NCBI GenBank assembly: GCA_002082245.2
Contig: NBTC02000002.1
Coordinates: 1,426,001-1,490,000 of the forward strand
Source of the DNA: Yersinia enterocolitica
Lineage (GTDB): Bacteria; Pseudomonadota; Gammaproteobacteria; Enterobacterales; Enterobacteriaceae
DNA: 64,000 nucleotides
Reading direction: 5' to 3'
Positions 20,424-30,696 of the stretch are shown here, in pieces. The notes beneath the pieces are model-generated. The model was not told the DNA's origin. It worked only from the letters and a program-made list of their open reading frames with translations, and made no database searches. The position numbers and the translations under genes are program-made. Each line of letters begins with the position of its first letter. Positions within the stretch are counted from its first letter, which is position 1.

Positions 20424-20566
20424 CCCGCAATGGAACGCAGGTGAGTAGCACCTAAAAAAGAAAATAAAACAGTACCTTACGTGAAGTCAGCACGACCTCT
20501 ACCCTACAACATCAGCCCGACCTGTCACCCCGTATCGGCGACAAAAAGGGATAAAAGGATAATGTT
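20424..20566 (+). promoter_or_regulatory. uhpC-afuA intergenic region, probable UhpA-controlled promoter
   Basis: A 143-bp gap with a small inverted repeat AGGTG/CACCT (20439-20443 and 20449-20453) and the afuA ribosome site AAAAGGATAA. By position it should carry the promoter that the UhpA-like regulator activates. No UhpA site was identified directly. Confidence 0.35.
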
Positions 20567-21598
20567 ATGAAACTCGCACCACTCTCAGTTCTGATTGCCG
20601 CCGGCCTCGCCCTGAGCGCCTTGACTACTGTCGCCAAAGCCGAAGGCCGTCTGGTGATTTATTGCAGTGCCACCAATGCGATGTGTGAAGAAGAAGCCAA
20701 AGCCTTTGGGGCAAAATACGATGTAAAAACCAGCTTTATTCGTAATGGTTCCGGCAGCACGCTGGCCAAAGTGGATGCTGAGAAAAAGAACCCGCAGGCC
20801 GATGTTTGGTATGGCGGCACTCTGGATCCACAATCTCAAGCGGGTGAAATGGACCTGCTCTATCCTTACCAGTCACCTAATCTGGCGCAAATAATGCCGC
20901 AGTTCCGTGATCCGGCCAAACGCAAAGGTAACTACTCTTCAGCGGTTTACATCGGCATTTTAGGCATGGGCGTGAATACCGACCGCTTGAAAGAAAAAGG
21001 TCTGCCAGAGCCAAAATGTTGGAAAGACCTGACCAACCCAGTTTACAAAGGTGAAATTCAGATTGCTGATCCACAAAGCTCCGGTACCGCCTACACCGCG
21101 TTGGCAACTTTTTCACAATTATGGGGTGAAGATGCCGCCTTCGATTACCTGAAAAAACTGAATGCCAACGTGTCGCAATACACCAAATCCGGTATTGCCC
21201 CGGCCCGGAATGCTGCCCGTGGCGAAACCACAATTGGTATTGGCTTCCTGCACGACTACTCGCTGGAAAAAGAGAAAGGTGCACCGTTGAAATTGATCTC
21301 GCCATGTGAGGGTTCCGGCTATGAAATCGGCGGAGTCAGTATCCTAAAGGGCGCTCGTAATCTGGATAATGCCAAGTTATTTGTTGATTGGGTGTTGTCA
21401 AAAGAGGCACAAGAACTGGCATGGCAAAAGGGCCAGTCCTACCAGATTCTGACCAATACCACGGCGGCAACCTCACCTAACTCGCTCAAGTTGGATGATC
21501 TGAAGCTGATTAACTACGACATGGACACTTATGGTGCCACAGAAATGCGTAAGAAGCTGATCACCAAGTGGGTCAACGACGTCAAGATGGGCCAATAA
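20567..21598 (+). CDS. afuA: Periplasmic sugar-phosphate (AfuA-like) binding protein
   Basis: 343 residues with a signal peptide cleaved after VAKA (about residue 25). It belongs to the ferric-iron-binding protein fold (class of FbpA/AfuA): RLVIYCSATNAMCEEEAKAF at the mature N-terminus and KNPQADVWYGGTLDP after it. AfuA of Actinobacillus and Citrobacter was once called an iron protein but was shown to bind glucose-6-, fructose-6- and sedoheptulose-7-phosphate. This protein lacks the paired C-terminal tyrosines that coordinate iron in FbpA, and it follows uhpABC, so a sugar-phosphate ligand fits better. In Yersinia related genes were described as the Yfu iron system, so the older name may appear in annotations. 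Confidence 0.8.
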   Translation: MKLAPLSVLIAAGLALSALTTVAKAEGRLVIYCSATNAMCEEEAKAFGAKYDVKTSFIRNGSGSTLAKVDAEKKNPQADVWYGGTLDPQSQAGEMDLLYPYQSPNLAQIMPQFRDPAKRKGNYSSAVYIGILGMGVNTDRLKEKGLPEPKCWKDLTNPVYKGEIQIADPQSSGTAYTALATFSQLWGEDAAFDYLKKLNANVSQYTKSGIAPARNAARGETTIGIGFLHDYSLEKEKGAPLKLISPCEGSGYEIGGVSILKGARNLDNAKLFVDWVLSKEAQELAWQKGQSYQILTNTTAATSPNSLKLDDLKLINYDMDTYGATEMRKKLITKWVNDVKMGQ

Positions 21599-21782
21599 AA
21601 GCCCACAAAGGACTCCGACTCATATAAATAATTTATTTCTATAACCGAGTCATTGGCGTTGCAGCAAGGCAGCAAATGAATAACAGATCGGTCGGGGACC
21701 GGTTTGCATAGCATTTATGCCGGTTCGCAAGGTAAGCGAACATTGCTGTAACGCCAGGGACAAAGGGTATCTGGGGAACACC

Positions 21783-23861
21783 ATGACACATGCACATGCT
21801 CTGCGGCTCCCGCAGACACGGGATGCTATTTTCTATTGGCTGGCTTTCGCCGTGGCTGCTTTTGCCCTATTGCCCGCGTTTAGCCTGGATTACGGCCTGC
21901 TTGAGGCCAGTCGTTCGGAGCTACTGGCCTCTTATGGTTGGTCTGGCCTTAATATCAGTACGCTGTGGTTTGGCCTGCCGTTACTGCTGCTTTTCAGGCC
22001 ATTGTCACCCGTTGGTCGCGAACATCGCTACCGCCATCTGTTTGATGCAGGCTATGCCTTATTCTGCGCACTGCTGGTGGTGGTAAGCTCAGCCTGGCTC
22101 GGGCGCGGGTTAGGATTTGCCACTATCGGGCTGTTTATCGCTCTGGGGGCAATCATTACTCTGGCGCTGGCGCGCCTTGAATGGCTGGGTGGTGACCGTT
22201 TTGTACTCGGATCACTGGTGACTATCATTGCCCTGATCACCGTTTTTATTCTGTTCCCCAGTATTGCCATTTTTATCCCGATCTTTACCGATGAGAGTGG
22301 CGCTTTTGCACCGTGGCAGTTTATGGCAATCCTCGGTCAAGCGCATATCCTGCAAGTTATCTGGAATTCGTTCCTGCTGTCGGTGGCGGTTGGCATAGGT
22401 TGTACCTTTTTCGGTATGGTGCTGGCTATCTATACCACGCGTATTGCCAAACGCTCCGCTTTGCTGGGGCGCATCTTCTCAATTCTGCCTATTGTTACCC
22501 CACCCTTTGTCGTCGGGCTGGGTGTAACCTTGATGATGGGCCGCTCCGGCTATGTGACAGAGTTGATGGTCACTTGGTTCGGACTGACCAATACCAACTG
22601 GTTATATGGCTTCACCGGCATCTGGCTGGCACAAGTTTTAGCCTTTACGCCGATGTCATTTATGATCCTCGATGGCGCAATCAAAACTATCCACCCGTCG
22701 CTGGAGGAAGCCTCTTATACCTTGCGGGCCAGCCGTTGGCAGACCTTTATGCAGGTGTTTTTACCCTTGCTAAAACCGGCATTGGCCAACTCATTCCTAA
22801 TCGTCATTGTGCAATCACTGGCTGATTTCAGTAACCCATTAGTGTTGGGTGGTAACTTTGACGTGCTGGCTACCCAAATCTACTTCTATATCACTGGTGC
22901 ACAACTTGACTATCCAGCAGCCTCCACGCTGGGGGTTATCTTGCTGATGTTTTCACTGTTTATCTTCTGCATTCAGTATATGTGGATAGGTAAACGCTCT
23001 TACGTCACCATTTCTGGTAAGTCTTCTCGGGGCGATGTCCAGCCATTACCGGTATCACTGGTGTGGGGCACCACCGCCATGCTGTATGTGTGGATTGCCT
23101 TTAACGTCTTACTGTATGGCAGCATTTTCTACGGCAGTTTCACCGTCAACTGGGGGGTCGATTACACCCTGACGCTGAATAACTTTAATCAGCTATTTGG
23201 TCAAGGTTTCAGTGACGGCGCATGGCCTTCTCTGCTCGATACGCTGCTCTATGCGGGTATTGCTGCCCCTATCACCGCCGCCTTTGGTCTGCTGATTGCC
23301 TATATCGTGGTGCGCCAACAGTTCCGTGGTAAAAAAACCATCGAATTCAGCACCATGTTGTGCTTCGCGGTACCGGGTACAGTCGCGGGGGTGTCCTATA
23401 TTCTGGCCTTTAACAGTGCCCCGGTGTACCTGACCGGTACTGCCGCCATCGTTATTATCTCTATGGTGATGCGTAATGTGCCGGTAGGGATACGCGCGGG
23501 GATTGCCGGGCTGGGACAACTGGATAAATCATTGGATGAGGCATCACTTAGTCTGCGGGCGGGTTCGCTGCGTACGGTGATTTATATTCTACTGCCGTTG
23601 CTACGCCCGGCGATTCTATCGGCGCTGATTTACAGTTTTGTGCGCGCCATGACTACCGTCAGTGCCATCGTCTTCCTGGTAACACCTGATACACGGGTCG
23701 CCACCTCTTACATCCTTAACCGGGTGGAAGATGGCGAATACGGTATTGCCATCGCTTATGGTTCGATTCTGATTGTGGTCATGCTCGCCATCATCTTCCT
23801 GTTTGATTATCTGGTTGGCGAAGCGCGTACTGCCCGCTCGAAAGCCAGTAATGCTGAATAA
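21783..23861 (+). CDS. afuB: ABC transporter permease, fused double (AfuB-like)
   Basis: From the ATG at 21783 the protein has 692 residues and carries two permease units in one chain. The EAA-loop motifs are in [24 protein letters not shown] (about 325-348) and [24 protein letters not shown] (about 603-626). Fused permeases are typical of the FbpB/AfuB family. I prefer 21783, with GGGGA seven bases upstream, to the in-frame ATG at 21717, which adds 22 residues with two cysteines and no obvious role. It sits 184 bp after afuA and 25 bp before afuC. Confidence 0.87.
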   Translation: MTHAHALRLPQTRDAIFYWLAFAVAAFALLPAFSLDYGLLEASRSELLASYGWSGLNISTLWFGLPLLLLFRPLSPVGREHRYRHLFDAGYALFCALLVVVSSAWLGRGLGFATIGLFIALGAIITLALARLEWLGGDRFVLGSLVTIIALITVFILFPSIAIFIPIFTDESGAFAPWQFMAILGQAHILQVIWNSFLLSVAVGIGCTFFGMVLAIYTTRIAKRSALLGRIFSILPIVTPPFVVGLGVTLMMGRSGYVTELMVTWFGLTNTNWLYGFTGIWLAQVLAFTPMSFMILDGAIKTIHPSLEEASYTLRASRWQTFMQVFLPLLKPALANSFLIVIVQSLADFSNPLVLGGNFDVLATQIYFYITGAQLDYPAASTLGVILLMFSLFIFCIQYMWIGKRSYVTISGKSSRGDVQPLPVSLVWGTTAMLYVWIAFNVLLYGSIFYGSFTVNWGVDYTLTLNNFNQLFGQGFSDGAWPSLLDTLLYAGIAAPITAAFGLLIAYIVVRQQFRGKKTIEFSTMLCFAVPGTVAGVSYILAFNSAPVYLTGTAAIVIISMVMRNVPVGIRAGIAGLGQLDKSLDEASLSLRAGSLRTVIYILLPLLRPAILSALIYSFVRAMTTVSAIVFLVTPDTRVATSYILNRVEDGEYGIAIAYGSILIVVMLAIIFLFDYLVGEARTARSKASNAE

Positions 23862-23886
23862 TGACGTACTGATAAGGCTGAATGCT

Positions 23887-24999
23887 ATGTCTACTATAAA
23901 TACAGTATCTACTCAAAATAATCTGTCAGAGCAAAAGACAGTCACTGGCGATAAGAAACATTTCGTCGAGCTAAAACACGTCACCAAGCGTTTTGGTAGC
24001 AATATCGTGATTGACAGTCTCAATCTGGCTATCCCTAAAGGGGAAATGGTCACCCTGCTGGGGCCATCGGGTTGTGGTAAAACCACGGTATTACGGCTGG
24101 TTGCCGGGCTAGAAAAACCGTCCGGTGGACAAATCTTTATCGATGGTGAAGATGTGACTGACCGATCTATCCAGCAACGGGATATCTGCATGGTATTCCA
24201 GTCCTATGCCTTGTTCCCGCACATGTCACTGGGCGAAAACATTGGCTATGGTCTGAAAATGCTGGGCCGGCCGAAAGATGAGATTCGAGATCGTGTACAA
24301 GAAGCCTTAGCGTTAGTCGATTTAGACGGCTTTGCCGATCGCTTCGTGGATCAAATATCCGGTGGGCAGCAGCAACGTGTTGCGCTGGCAAGGGCACTAA
24401 TCCTCAAACCTAAAGTGCTGCTTTTTGATGAACCGCTCAGTAATCTGGATGCTAATTTGCGCCGCAGCATGCGTGATAAAATTCGAGAATTGCAGCAGCA
24501 GTTTAATATTACCTCGCTGTATGTTACCCACGACCAAAGTGAAGCCTTTGCCGTGTCTGATACCGTGCTGGTGATGAATAAAGGTAAAATAATGCAAATT
24601 GGTGCGCCACAAGAACTGTATCGCCATCCCGCCTCGCATTTTATGGCCAGTTTCATGGGTGACGCTAACGTCTTTCCAGCCACTATTCACAGCAGTAGCG
24701 TTGAAATCTTCGGTTATCACATTCCTAAACCACAGGGATTTGCCGCCCAACGGCAACAGTCCACCGTAGGTGTACGACCAGAGGCTATCACGCTAAGTCA
24801 GCAAGGTGAGCCAAGCCAGCGGTGTACTATTAATAAAGTGGCTTATATGGGGCCGCAATATGAGGTACTGGTGGATTGGCAAGGTCAATCTTTGCTATTG
24901 CAAGTAAATGCCACACAACTGCAACCCGCCCCCGGTGACAGTTATTATTTGCAAATCCATCCCTATGGCATGTTTGTTCTGGCTGATACGCCCCAGTAG
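23887..24999 (+). CDS. afuC: ABC transporter ATPase (AfuC-like)
   Basis: 370 residues: Walker [11 protein letters not shown]-loop [13 protein letters not shown], signature [15 protein letters not shown], Walker [14 protein letters not shown], switch histidine in YVTHDQSEA, and a C-terminal TOBE-like domain with VGVRPEAI. This is the CUT2/FbpC-type importer ATPase that powers afuB. An upstream in-frame ATG inside afuB (23773) lies in the permease coding sequence and is unlikely to be used. A GC-rich hairpin follows the stop. Confidence 0.88.
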   Translation: MSTINTVSTQNNLSEQKTVTGDKKHFVELKHVTKRFGSNIVIDSLNLAIPKGEMVTLLGPSGCGKTTVLRLVAGLEKPSGGQIFIDGEDVTDRSIQQRDICMVFQSYALFPHMSLGENIGYGLKMLGRPKDEIRDRVQEALALVDLDGFADRFVDQISGGQQQRVALARALILKPKVLLFDEPLSNLDANLRRSMRDKIRELQQQFNITSLYVTHDQSEAFAVSDTVLVMNKGKIMQIGAPQELYRHPASHFMASFMGDANVFPATIHSSSVEIFGYHIPKPQGFAAQRQQSTVGVRPEAITLSQQGEPSQRCTINKVAYMGPQYEVLVDWQGQSLLLQVNATQLQPAPGDSYYLQIHPYGMFVLADTPQ

Positions 25000-25007
25000 A
25001 CTTGTTG

Positions 25008-25035
25008 GCGAGCAGCGTAACAATACGTTGCTCGC
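25008..25035 (+). terminator. Terminator after afuC
   Basis: GCGAGCAGCG (25008-25017) pairs with CGTTGCTCGC (25026-25035), ten pairs including one wobble, eight-base loop, followed by TCTTTCG. It begins nine bases after the afuC stop. Confidence 0.7.
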
Positions 25036-25145
25036 TCTTTCGTTAAACAATCGGCCGTTTTTTGCGCAAGGATTGAGCTAAAAGCCAAAATTCTCAATAA
25101 GTTGCGCAAACTGTAAGCAAACAATCCAAATTTACTGTTTCCCCT

Positions 25146-25174
25146 TTGACATGTTCCTCATACCCCGCTATTAT
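25146..25174 (+). promoter_or_regulatory. Promoter of first tRNA-Asn
   Basis: A perfect -35 TTGACA (25146-25151), 17-bp spacer and -10 TATTAT (25169-25174), followed by a GC-rich discriminator CGCC as in stringently controlled stable-RNA promoters. Transcription would begin about ten bases before the tRNA. Confidence 0.8.
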
Positions 25175-25272
25175 TCGCCCCGTTCACACGATTCCTCTGT
25201 AGTTCAGTCGGTAGAACGGCGGACTGTTAATCCGTATGTCACTGGTTCGAGTCCAGTCAGAGGAGCCAAATT
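25166..25272 (+). repeat. Direct repeat copy 1 (tRNA-Asn with 5' flank)
   Basis: These 107 bases recur at 37214-37320 with a single C/T difference in the 5' flank. The repeat covers the -10 region, the discriminator, the whole tRNA gene and four bases after CCA. Both copies point the same way. Confidence 0.9.
25193..25268 (+). tRNA. tRNA-Asn (GTT anticodon)
   Basis: 76 bases including encoded CCA. Acceptor arm TCCTCTG pairs with CAGAGGA, anticodon GTT at 25226-25228 in the loop CTGTTAA, T-loop GGTTCGAGTCC. A complete copy with its own promoter and a strong terminator. Identical to the gene at 37241. Confidence 0.97.
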
Positions 25273-25277
25273 AAAGA

Positions 25278-25303
25278 AGCCCGCTTAGGCAACTAAGCGG
25301 GCT
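25278..25303 (+). terminator. Strong intrinsic terminator after tRNA-Asn 1
   Basis: AGCCCGCTTAG (25278-25288) and CTAAGCGGGCT (25293-25303) form a perfect 11-bp stem with a GCAA tetraloop, followed by TTTTATTTT. Confidence 0.92.
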
Positions 25304-25829
25304 TTTTATTTTAATCCTGTAGATTCACGCTCCGCCGCAGTTTTGCGATAGTTAATGTATTATCATTAATTGCATTAGGTTACCATCCGCAAACCATTAT
25401 CAGATAGGACCTATCTCCCTGATATTCATACTAGAATAACCCACACAATAGATTATAGAAGTTTCCTACACCCTACTCTGAAAAGTCGTATATATTTACA
25501 TTTGGAATTATAAATTAACTATTTCTTCTCTGTTTTTCTGAATAATCTATTTTAAATTTAATAAAAAAATTCCTAATTCGTTTATAATCAATTCACTAGG
25601 CAGAATAAGGTTGCGGTGATGAGTTGACTTCAGCGGGCTATACATGAGTAAGAATCTTTTCTTGATAATCTATAATTAGAGATTAGAATCACCGAAATAG
25701 TACTTTGGGCATCGGCAGCGTGGTTCTTGTTTATCTCGTCTTGGGTAATCATTTGGAGTCGATCGGTGCGAGTGAGGAGCAGTGAATTAACTCTGCGAAT
25801 CCCAAGATATAACGATTTACGGAGAGAAC
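25304..25829 (+). promoter_or_regulatory. Long leader/control region of the EvgA-like gene
   Basis: A 526-bp gap with no gene I can support. It holds a perfect 15-bp palindrome AGATAGG-A-CCTATCT (25402-25416), the TTCCTACA-type promoter element at 25463, and a GGAGAG ribosome site before 25830. The transcript from 25463 would have a leader of more than 300 bases. A 68-codon minus-strand frame in it shows no gene-like features. Confidence 0.5.
25463..25496 (+). promoter_or_regulatory. TTCCTACA promoter element upstream of the EvgA-like gene
   Basis: TTCCTACA at 25463-25470 is followed after 20 bases by TATATT (25491-25496). The same arrangement occurs before the fimbrial operon and the autotransporter gene. 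The octamer sits where a -35 box would be, as expected for activation by a regulator bound next to RNA polymerase. Confidence 0.45.
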
Positions 25830-26462
25830 ATGACAAAATCAGTGATGATAGTTGATGACCACCCGGCTATTCGTGTCGCCATTCGTGCATTACTATCACA
25901 AAGTAACGAATTTTCAACCATTTACGAATCGGTTGATGGCAGTGAAGCCTTAGAGATTTTAAAAAACAACCCTGTTGATCTGGTTATTATCGATATTGAG
26001 TTACCTAACTTCGATGGTTTCTCATTGTTGAAAAAACTACAGCAACGTGGATTTACAGGCAAATCATTATTCTTGTCCGCCAAGAATGAGCAAGTTTTTG
26101 CGGTACGGGCATTACAGGCCGGTGCCAACGGTTTCATCAGTAAAAATAAAGATATTAGCGAAATTCTTTTTGCTGCACAGAACGTATTACGTGGGTATTC
26201 TTTCTTCCCCTCTGAAACGTTGACCCAATTAGCCGGGCAACCTTCCAGCCATGATCCTGTCAATCGGGCGCGGTTGTTGTCAGAACGAGAAATTAATGTT
26301 TTACGTTATCTGGTGAATGGTTTGTCAAATAAACAGATTGCCGACGAAATGTTTATCAGTAACAAAACTGTCAGTACCTATAAAACCCGCATCTTGACCA
26401 AATTAGGGCTAAGTTCCGTAATTGAACTGGCAGATTATGCGCATACCCATAATTTGGTATAA
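25830..26462 (+). CDS. EvgA/BvgA-like response regulator
   Basis: 210 residues. The receiver begins MTKSVMIVDDHPAIRVAIRA, with D55 in LVIIDIELPNFDG and FISKNKDISEI carrying the conserved lysine. A LuxR-type HTH follows, with LSEREINVLRYLVNG and MFISNKTVSTYKTRILTKL (about 180-198). Sequence style and partner kinase point to the EvgA/BvgA branch. The kinase gene overlaps its 3' end. Likely targets in view are the fimbrial operon directly downstream, its own gene and possibly the autotransporter at 62183, all of which share an upstream TTCCTACA element. Confidence 0.85.
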   Translation: MTKSVMIVDDHPAIRVAIRALLSQSNEFSTIYESVDGSEALEILKNNPVDLVIIDIELPNFDGFSLLKKLQQRGFTGKSLFLSAKNEQVFAVRALQAGANGFISKNKDISEILFAAQNVLRGYSFFPSETLTQLAGQPSSHDPVNRARLLSEREINVLRYLVNGLSNKQIADEMFISNKTVSTYKTRILTKLGLSSVIELADYAHTHNLV

Positions 26463-29400
26463 TTCAGGCGGCTCAGGTTTACCACGGGCAATCTTATCTT
26501 TACCGAGTAGGTTATCTTTGCGAATTCTTCTTTACTGTTTGCTGTTGCTTAGCGGGCAGCTTAATGCCGCAATGATGACCGGTCGTCAGGGGTGCGATAC
26601 TGGGCAGCCATTGACGATACACAGTATCGCTAATAGCTACAGTGAAGACCTATTACTGACACCTTCCACGGACACTCGCCAATCAAGCCGGCGCACGGTG
26701 AAAGTGGGGGTGGTCATGGATGCCAATACTCCTTTTGTCGTTAACCGTGATGATAATGCCATTGAAGGTATTGTTGCGGATTACCTGAAAATAATCAGTG
26801 ATGCCAGCCAATTATCTTTCCAGATGATCGGTTATTGCGATTACGGGTTAGTTTTGAATGCATTGGAAAATGGCCAGATTGACTTAATGGCCGGGACACC
26901 TATGCCCCCTCAGCCGGGGCTGATAGCTTCCCATGCCTTCTTTACCAACCGGCATGTCGAAGTTCGCAGCAAAAATTGGGACCCGACCAAACGTACCCAC
27001 CCAGAAACGGTGGCTATCGTTAATAACGAGCCACTCTCCCCTGAGTTTTTATTTAATTATCATGCCGATAAAATTGTTGCCTACCCCAACCAATTGCAGG
27101 GGTTGTTGGCTGTCGCCTATGGTAATGCCGATGTCTTTGTCGCGAATGCCACAACAGCTAACTATCTGATTGATCAGTTACAATTGCTGACGTTGCAAAT
27201 TCGTAACTTTGCGCCTTATCACCCTGCCCCTTACACATTCCTGGCGAGGGAAAGTAATCAAAAGCTGATTGACTACATTAATCAGATTTTAGAATTATTA
27301 CCGACCCGCGCGACCGGTGATATTCAGCAACGCTGGTTTGGTAGCAAACATCATTACAATATTGATGCCAAGTTACTGTTGACCGAACAAGAGGTGAGCT
27401 GGATTCAGCACCATCCGGTGGTGACTTATGTCGCCCCACTTGATCTGGCACCACTGATATTCCGCGATCGTCAAACCGGACAAATGGCCGGTTTCTCAGT
27501 CGATCTTATCGATATTATCGCGCGCCGAACCGGGATTAAATTTGAACCGGTTTATACCAAAGATACCGGTGAAGGGGTGCGTGATTTTATCGCCGGTAAA
27601 ACCGATTTACTGCCGATTGTAGCCGTTCGCAACGGTATGTATGGTAACAACCTTTACTCCTCACCAGTAGCTCAATCCTTATGGGGAATATTGACGCGCG
27701 AAGATCGCCTGGATATCAACAATGTGGCAGATCTAGCAGGAAAGCGCGTGGGGATACAAGCGGGTAGTGCTTCTGGCGGGATTATTGGTAACCCCCTGTT
27801 AGCTCAAAAGATTACCTTTGTCCAAGCCCCGGATACCATGACACTGGTGCGTTGGTTGCAGCAAGGTAAAGTGGATGCTGTCGTTAAGAATATGATGACC
27901 GCCAACTACCTGTCAGCTCAGAATTTTAGCCCGAATATAAAAACGGTCGCGGTTGCAGGTGAAGAACCGCTGATGATGGCATTTGCCATCCGCCCAGACC
28001 TGCCCGAATTAAAAGCCATTATTGATAAAGTAATTGAATCTATTCCACCAGAAGAGTTAGACAACTTAATTAGTGAATGGAGTACCTTCAAGCCTAAGCC
28101 AATAAGTTTTGATGAAGACTCATCAGATAATGAATGGCTGATGATGGCGTTGAAAATAAGTTCAGGGCTATTGTTGGTCTTCGGTCTATACCTGTGCTAT
28201 CTGGTGTTCAATAAGCGCCGCCAGGCCAAGTTGCTACATGCCCGTTTGCTACAGCAAGAATCGATTATCAATGCATTGCCCTTTGCGGTCTTTATTCGTA
28301 CAACCAATGCCGAGTTAGCCGTTTATAACAGCCACTTTGCTGCGGCTCACCAAGATAAGCTTCACGATTTGCTCAATCAGGATATTGAACAAGCCAACTG
28401 GCCGATGACCAGTCCGCTTGATCGCGAGATAGATAAATACTGTCGTTATGTATTACAGGACAGAAAACCACAAATGGTGGATTTATCTCTTGAAATCAAT
28501 GGTGAGCTACGGGATATCTTCCTATGGATTATTCCACTGGACAATGCCGAACGCAGTTTACTGGGCGGCTGGCTGGACATTAGCCAACGTAAAACCGTTG
28601 AGCGTGAGTTAGAAGCGGCCCGTGTCGAAGCCGAAAGCGCCAACCGGACCAAGAGTACGTTCCTTGCCACAATCAGTCATGAACTGCGAACGCCAATGTA
28701 CGCCATTATGGGCTTATTGGAGCTGGAGATCCGCAGCTCCCAGCCGGTTGATAAAGATACACTGATTACCGTGTCCAAATCAGCTCAATCGTTGATGTTA
28801 CTGCTTGATGACATCATCGACTCTGCCAAAATTGAAGCCGGCCAACTGAGTGTTCACCCTGCGGTGGTAGATTTCCGCCAGGAAATGGAACGGATGCTGA
28901 CTATCTATCAACCCATCGCCGATGAGCGTGGGCTTCAATTCTCGGGTTGGCTGGATGACCAAATCCCTCACCTGCTGATGGCAGATATGCTCAGAGTGCG
29001 ACAAGTGATGGGTAATCTGTTAGGTAACGCGTTGAAATTTACCGAACAAGGTAGTGTTTCGGTGGATGTGACTTGGGAGCCGACGGATGATAAGCATGGC
29101 GTAATGAATATCGATATTACCGATACCGGTATTGGTATTTCTCCAGCGGCACAGGCCACGCTGTTCCAACCCTTTAGCCAGGCGAATGAAGGTAAATCAC
29201 CCCGTTTTGGCGGCTCAGGGCTAGGGCTTTGGATCTGCCATCAATTGATTCATAAAATGGGCGGGCAAATCAGCTTAGAAAGCCAGCTCGGCAAAGGCAC
29301 CAGTTTGTTTATTACTTTACCACTGGAGATTGCCACTGCTGAGGATTTACCGCCAGATGCGACTATTCTGCATGCCGATGAAAAGCAGTTGGACCAGTTG

Positions 29401-30300
29401 AAAAATCTACGTGTTCTGGTGGTGGATGACCTTCCGGCCAACCGCCAGTTACTTCAGCAGCAATTGGCCTTTATCGGCATCGAACAGGTGATGAGCGCAG
29501 AAAATGGCGCAGAAGCCTGGAAAATATTGCAACATTACAGTTTTGATATCGTCATCACCGATTACAACATGCCGCTGATGAATGGCTATGAACTTGCCGC
29601 CCATATCCGCAATAGTCCGGCAATGAAGGAGATGATAATCATTGGCTGTACCGCAGATGCGCGGGAAGAGAGCGTAACTCGCTGTTCTGATGCTGGTATG
29701 AATGATTGCATGGTTAAACCGGTGACTATTGACACCTTACGCACTGTTTTGCTCCATCAACAGATTGTCGGTAACGATGTCGAGGCGAATTATCATCACA
29801 CTACCGGCGACGATGGTCCCAATGCGATGGAGATGAGCCATCAGGAAAATAGGAACTCAGCCGCGGACAACAGTGAGACCCCAAAAACGCAACAGCCCCC
29901 TATTGTCGCAGCACAAGATAAATTGAAATCGCTCTCGGGTGGCAGAGCTGAGGTAGAGTTGCAGTTATTACAATCGTTGCTGGAAAGCAATGTGCAGGAT
30001 ACTGCCGCGCTAACGAAACTGTTTGACCATCTGATAACGGATGATAGCAGTACGAATGCTAGCGATATTTATAACGAAATGGCAACGTTGGTGCACCGGA
30101 TCAAAGGCGCGGTACAACTGATTGATGCGCAAGATCTGGTAGATTGTTGTATCAGATTCGAATCCCTGTTACTCGCTCATGATAGGCCAGCAGTCATTTC
30201 ACTTGGAGCAGACTATCTGAAACAGTTAACGGAGACTAATCAGTTATTAGTTAAGCTGGTTGCCTCATATGCCGAAATAGATAGCGATACCCCCGATTAA
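26437..30300 (+). CDS. EvgS/BvgS-like unorthodox sensor kinase (phosphorelay)
   Basis: 1287 residues from the ATG at 26437. Order: signal peptide, two periplasmic venus-flytrap (SBP_bac_3) domains (about 55-280 and 315-555), a membrane helix (about 572-594), a PAS-like segment, HisKA with H748 in TISHELRTP, HATPase_c (GSGLGLWICHQLI), receiver with D1042 in IVITDYNMPLMNG and HPt with H1220 in LVHRIKGAV. This is the four-step His-Asp-His-Asp relay of BvgS/EvgS. The start is uncertain: a TTG at 26422 extends it slightly, and a TTG at 26515 would give a shorter, classical signal peptide (MRILLYCLLLLSG). It overlaps the regulator gene. The input signal is unknown. Confidence 0.88.
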   Translation: MRIPIIWYNSGGSGLPRAILSLPSRLSLRILLYCLLLLSGQLNAAMMTGRQGCDTGQPLTIHSIANSYSEDLLLTPSTDTRQSSRRTVKVGVVMDANTPFVVNRDDNAIEGIVADYLKIISDASQLSFQMIGYCDYGLVLNALENGQIDLMAGTPMPPQPGLIASHAFFTNRHVEVRSKNWDPTKRTHPETVAIVNNEPLSPEFLFNYHADKIVAYPNQLQGLLAVAYGNADVFVANATTANYLIDQLQLLTLQIRNFAPYHPAPYTFLARESNQKLIDYINQILELLPTRATGDIQQRWFGSKHHYNIDAKLLLTEQEVSWIQHHPVVTYVAPLDLAPLIFRDRQTGQMAGFSVDLIDIIARRTGIKFEPVYTKDTGEGVRDFIAGKTDLLPIVAVRNGMYGNNLYSSPVAQSLWGILTREDRLDINNVADLAGKRVGIQAGSASGGIIGNPLLAQKITFVQAPDTMTLVRWLQQGKVDAVVKNMMTANYLSAQNFSPNIKTVAVAGEEPLMMAFAIRPDLPELKAIIDKVIESIPPEELDNLISEWSTFKPKPISFDEDSSDNEWLMMALKISSGLLLVFGLYLCYLVFNKRRQAKLLHARLLQQESIINALPFAVFIRTTNAELAVYNSHFAAAHQDKLHDLLNQDIEQANWPMTSPLDREIDKYCRYVLQDRKPQMVDLSLEINGELRDIFLWIIPLDNAERSLLGGWLDISQRKTVERELEAARVEAESANRTKSTFLATISHELRTPMYAIMGLLELEIRSSQPVDKDTLITVSKSAQSLMLLLDDIIDSAKIEAGQLSVHPAVVDFRQEMERMLTIYQPIADERGLQFSGWLDDQIPHLLMADMLRVRQVMGNLLGNALKFTEQGSVSVDVTWEPTDDKHGVMNIDITDTGIGISPAAQATLFQPFSQANEGKSPRFGGSGLGLWICHQLIHKMGGQISLESQLGKGTSLFITLPLEIATAEDLPPDATILHADEKQLDQLKNLRVLVVDDLPANRQLLQQQLAFIGIEQVMSAENGAEAWKILQHYSFDIVITDYNMPLMNGYELAAHIRNSPAMKEMIIIGCTADAREESVTRCSDAGMNDCMVKPVTIDTLRTVLLHQQIVGNDVEANYHHTTGDDGPNAMEMSHQENRNSAADNSETPKTQQPPIVAAQDKLKSLSGGRAEVELQLLQSLLESNVQDTAALTKLFDHLITDDSSTNASDIYNEMATLVHRIKGAVQLIDAQDLVDCCIRFESLLLAHDRPAVISLGADYLKQLTETNQLLVKLVASYAEIDSDTPD

Positions 30301-30328
30301 ATAAATATTTAAAGAGTGCTTTCATCTA

Positions 30329-30357
30329 AAGCCCGCCAGTACATACTTGGTGGGCTT
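30329..30357 (+). terminator. Terminator after the EvgS-like gene
   Basis: AAGCCCGCCA (30329-30338) pairs with TGGTGGGCTT (30348-30357) with one wobble pair, followed by a run of T residues. It separates the phosphorelay genes from the fimbrial operon. Confidence 0.85.
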
Positions 30358-30483
30358 TTTTATTTATCAAGTAATCATTCCTGCGTGATAGCAAAAACAC
30401 AATTTCATATTTAATTAAAATAAACAACATAAGATATTGAAATTAAAATAATTTATAGTTTTTACTTTTTTTAATCGACTAAG

Positions 30484-30518
30484 TTCCTACACCTTTTGTG
30501 GGAAATTTCACATATAAA
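30484..30518 (+). promoter_or_regulatory. TTCCTACA inverted repeat and -10 box upstream of the fimbrial operon
   Basis: TTCCTACA (30484-30491), five bases, then TGTGGGAA (30497-30504) form an inverted repeat with one mismatch, a shape suited to a dimeric NarL-family regulator. TATAAA at 30513-30518 can serve as -10. The gene start is 179 bp further on, so the leader is long. The EvgA-like regulator encoded upstream is the obvious candidate protein. Confidence 0.5.
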
Positions 30519-30696
30519 ACAAGGACGCCTCTCATTTTATCTGTCTCTATTTCCCCCTACACTAGCCTCGGCCCGGATACCAAATAGCACAGCTCAATCG
30601 CGGCTGACTTTATTCAACTTAATGATCGCTCATTGTGATGAATGCTAGAGGTCTCCGTACAACGAAATATAAATTATAAAATTAAGTAGGAATTAA

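Noticed and set aside
20567..24999. Iron(III) ABC transporter as the function of afuABC
   Set aside because: The fold family is shared, but the receptor lacks the paired tyrosines for iron and the operon follows uhpABC; sugar phosphate is the better reading.
25630..25836. 68-codon minus-strand frame before the EvgA-like gene
   Set aside because: Overlaps the start of the regulator gene, has no gene-like start context and its composition looks like chance.
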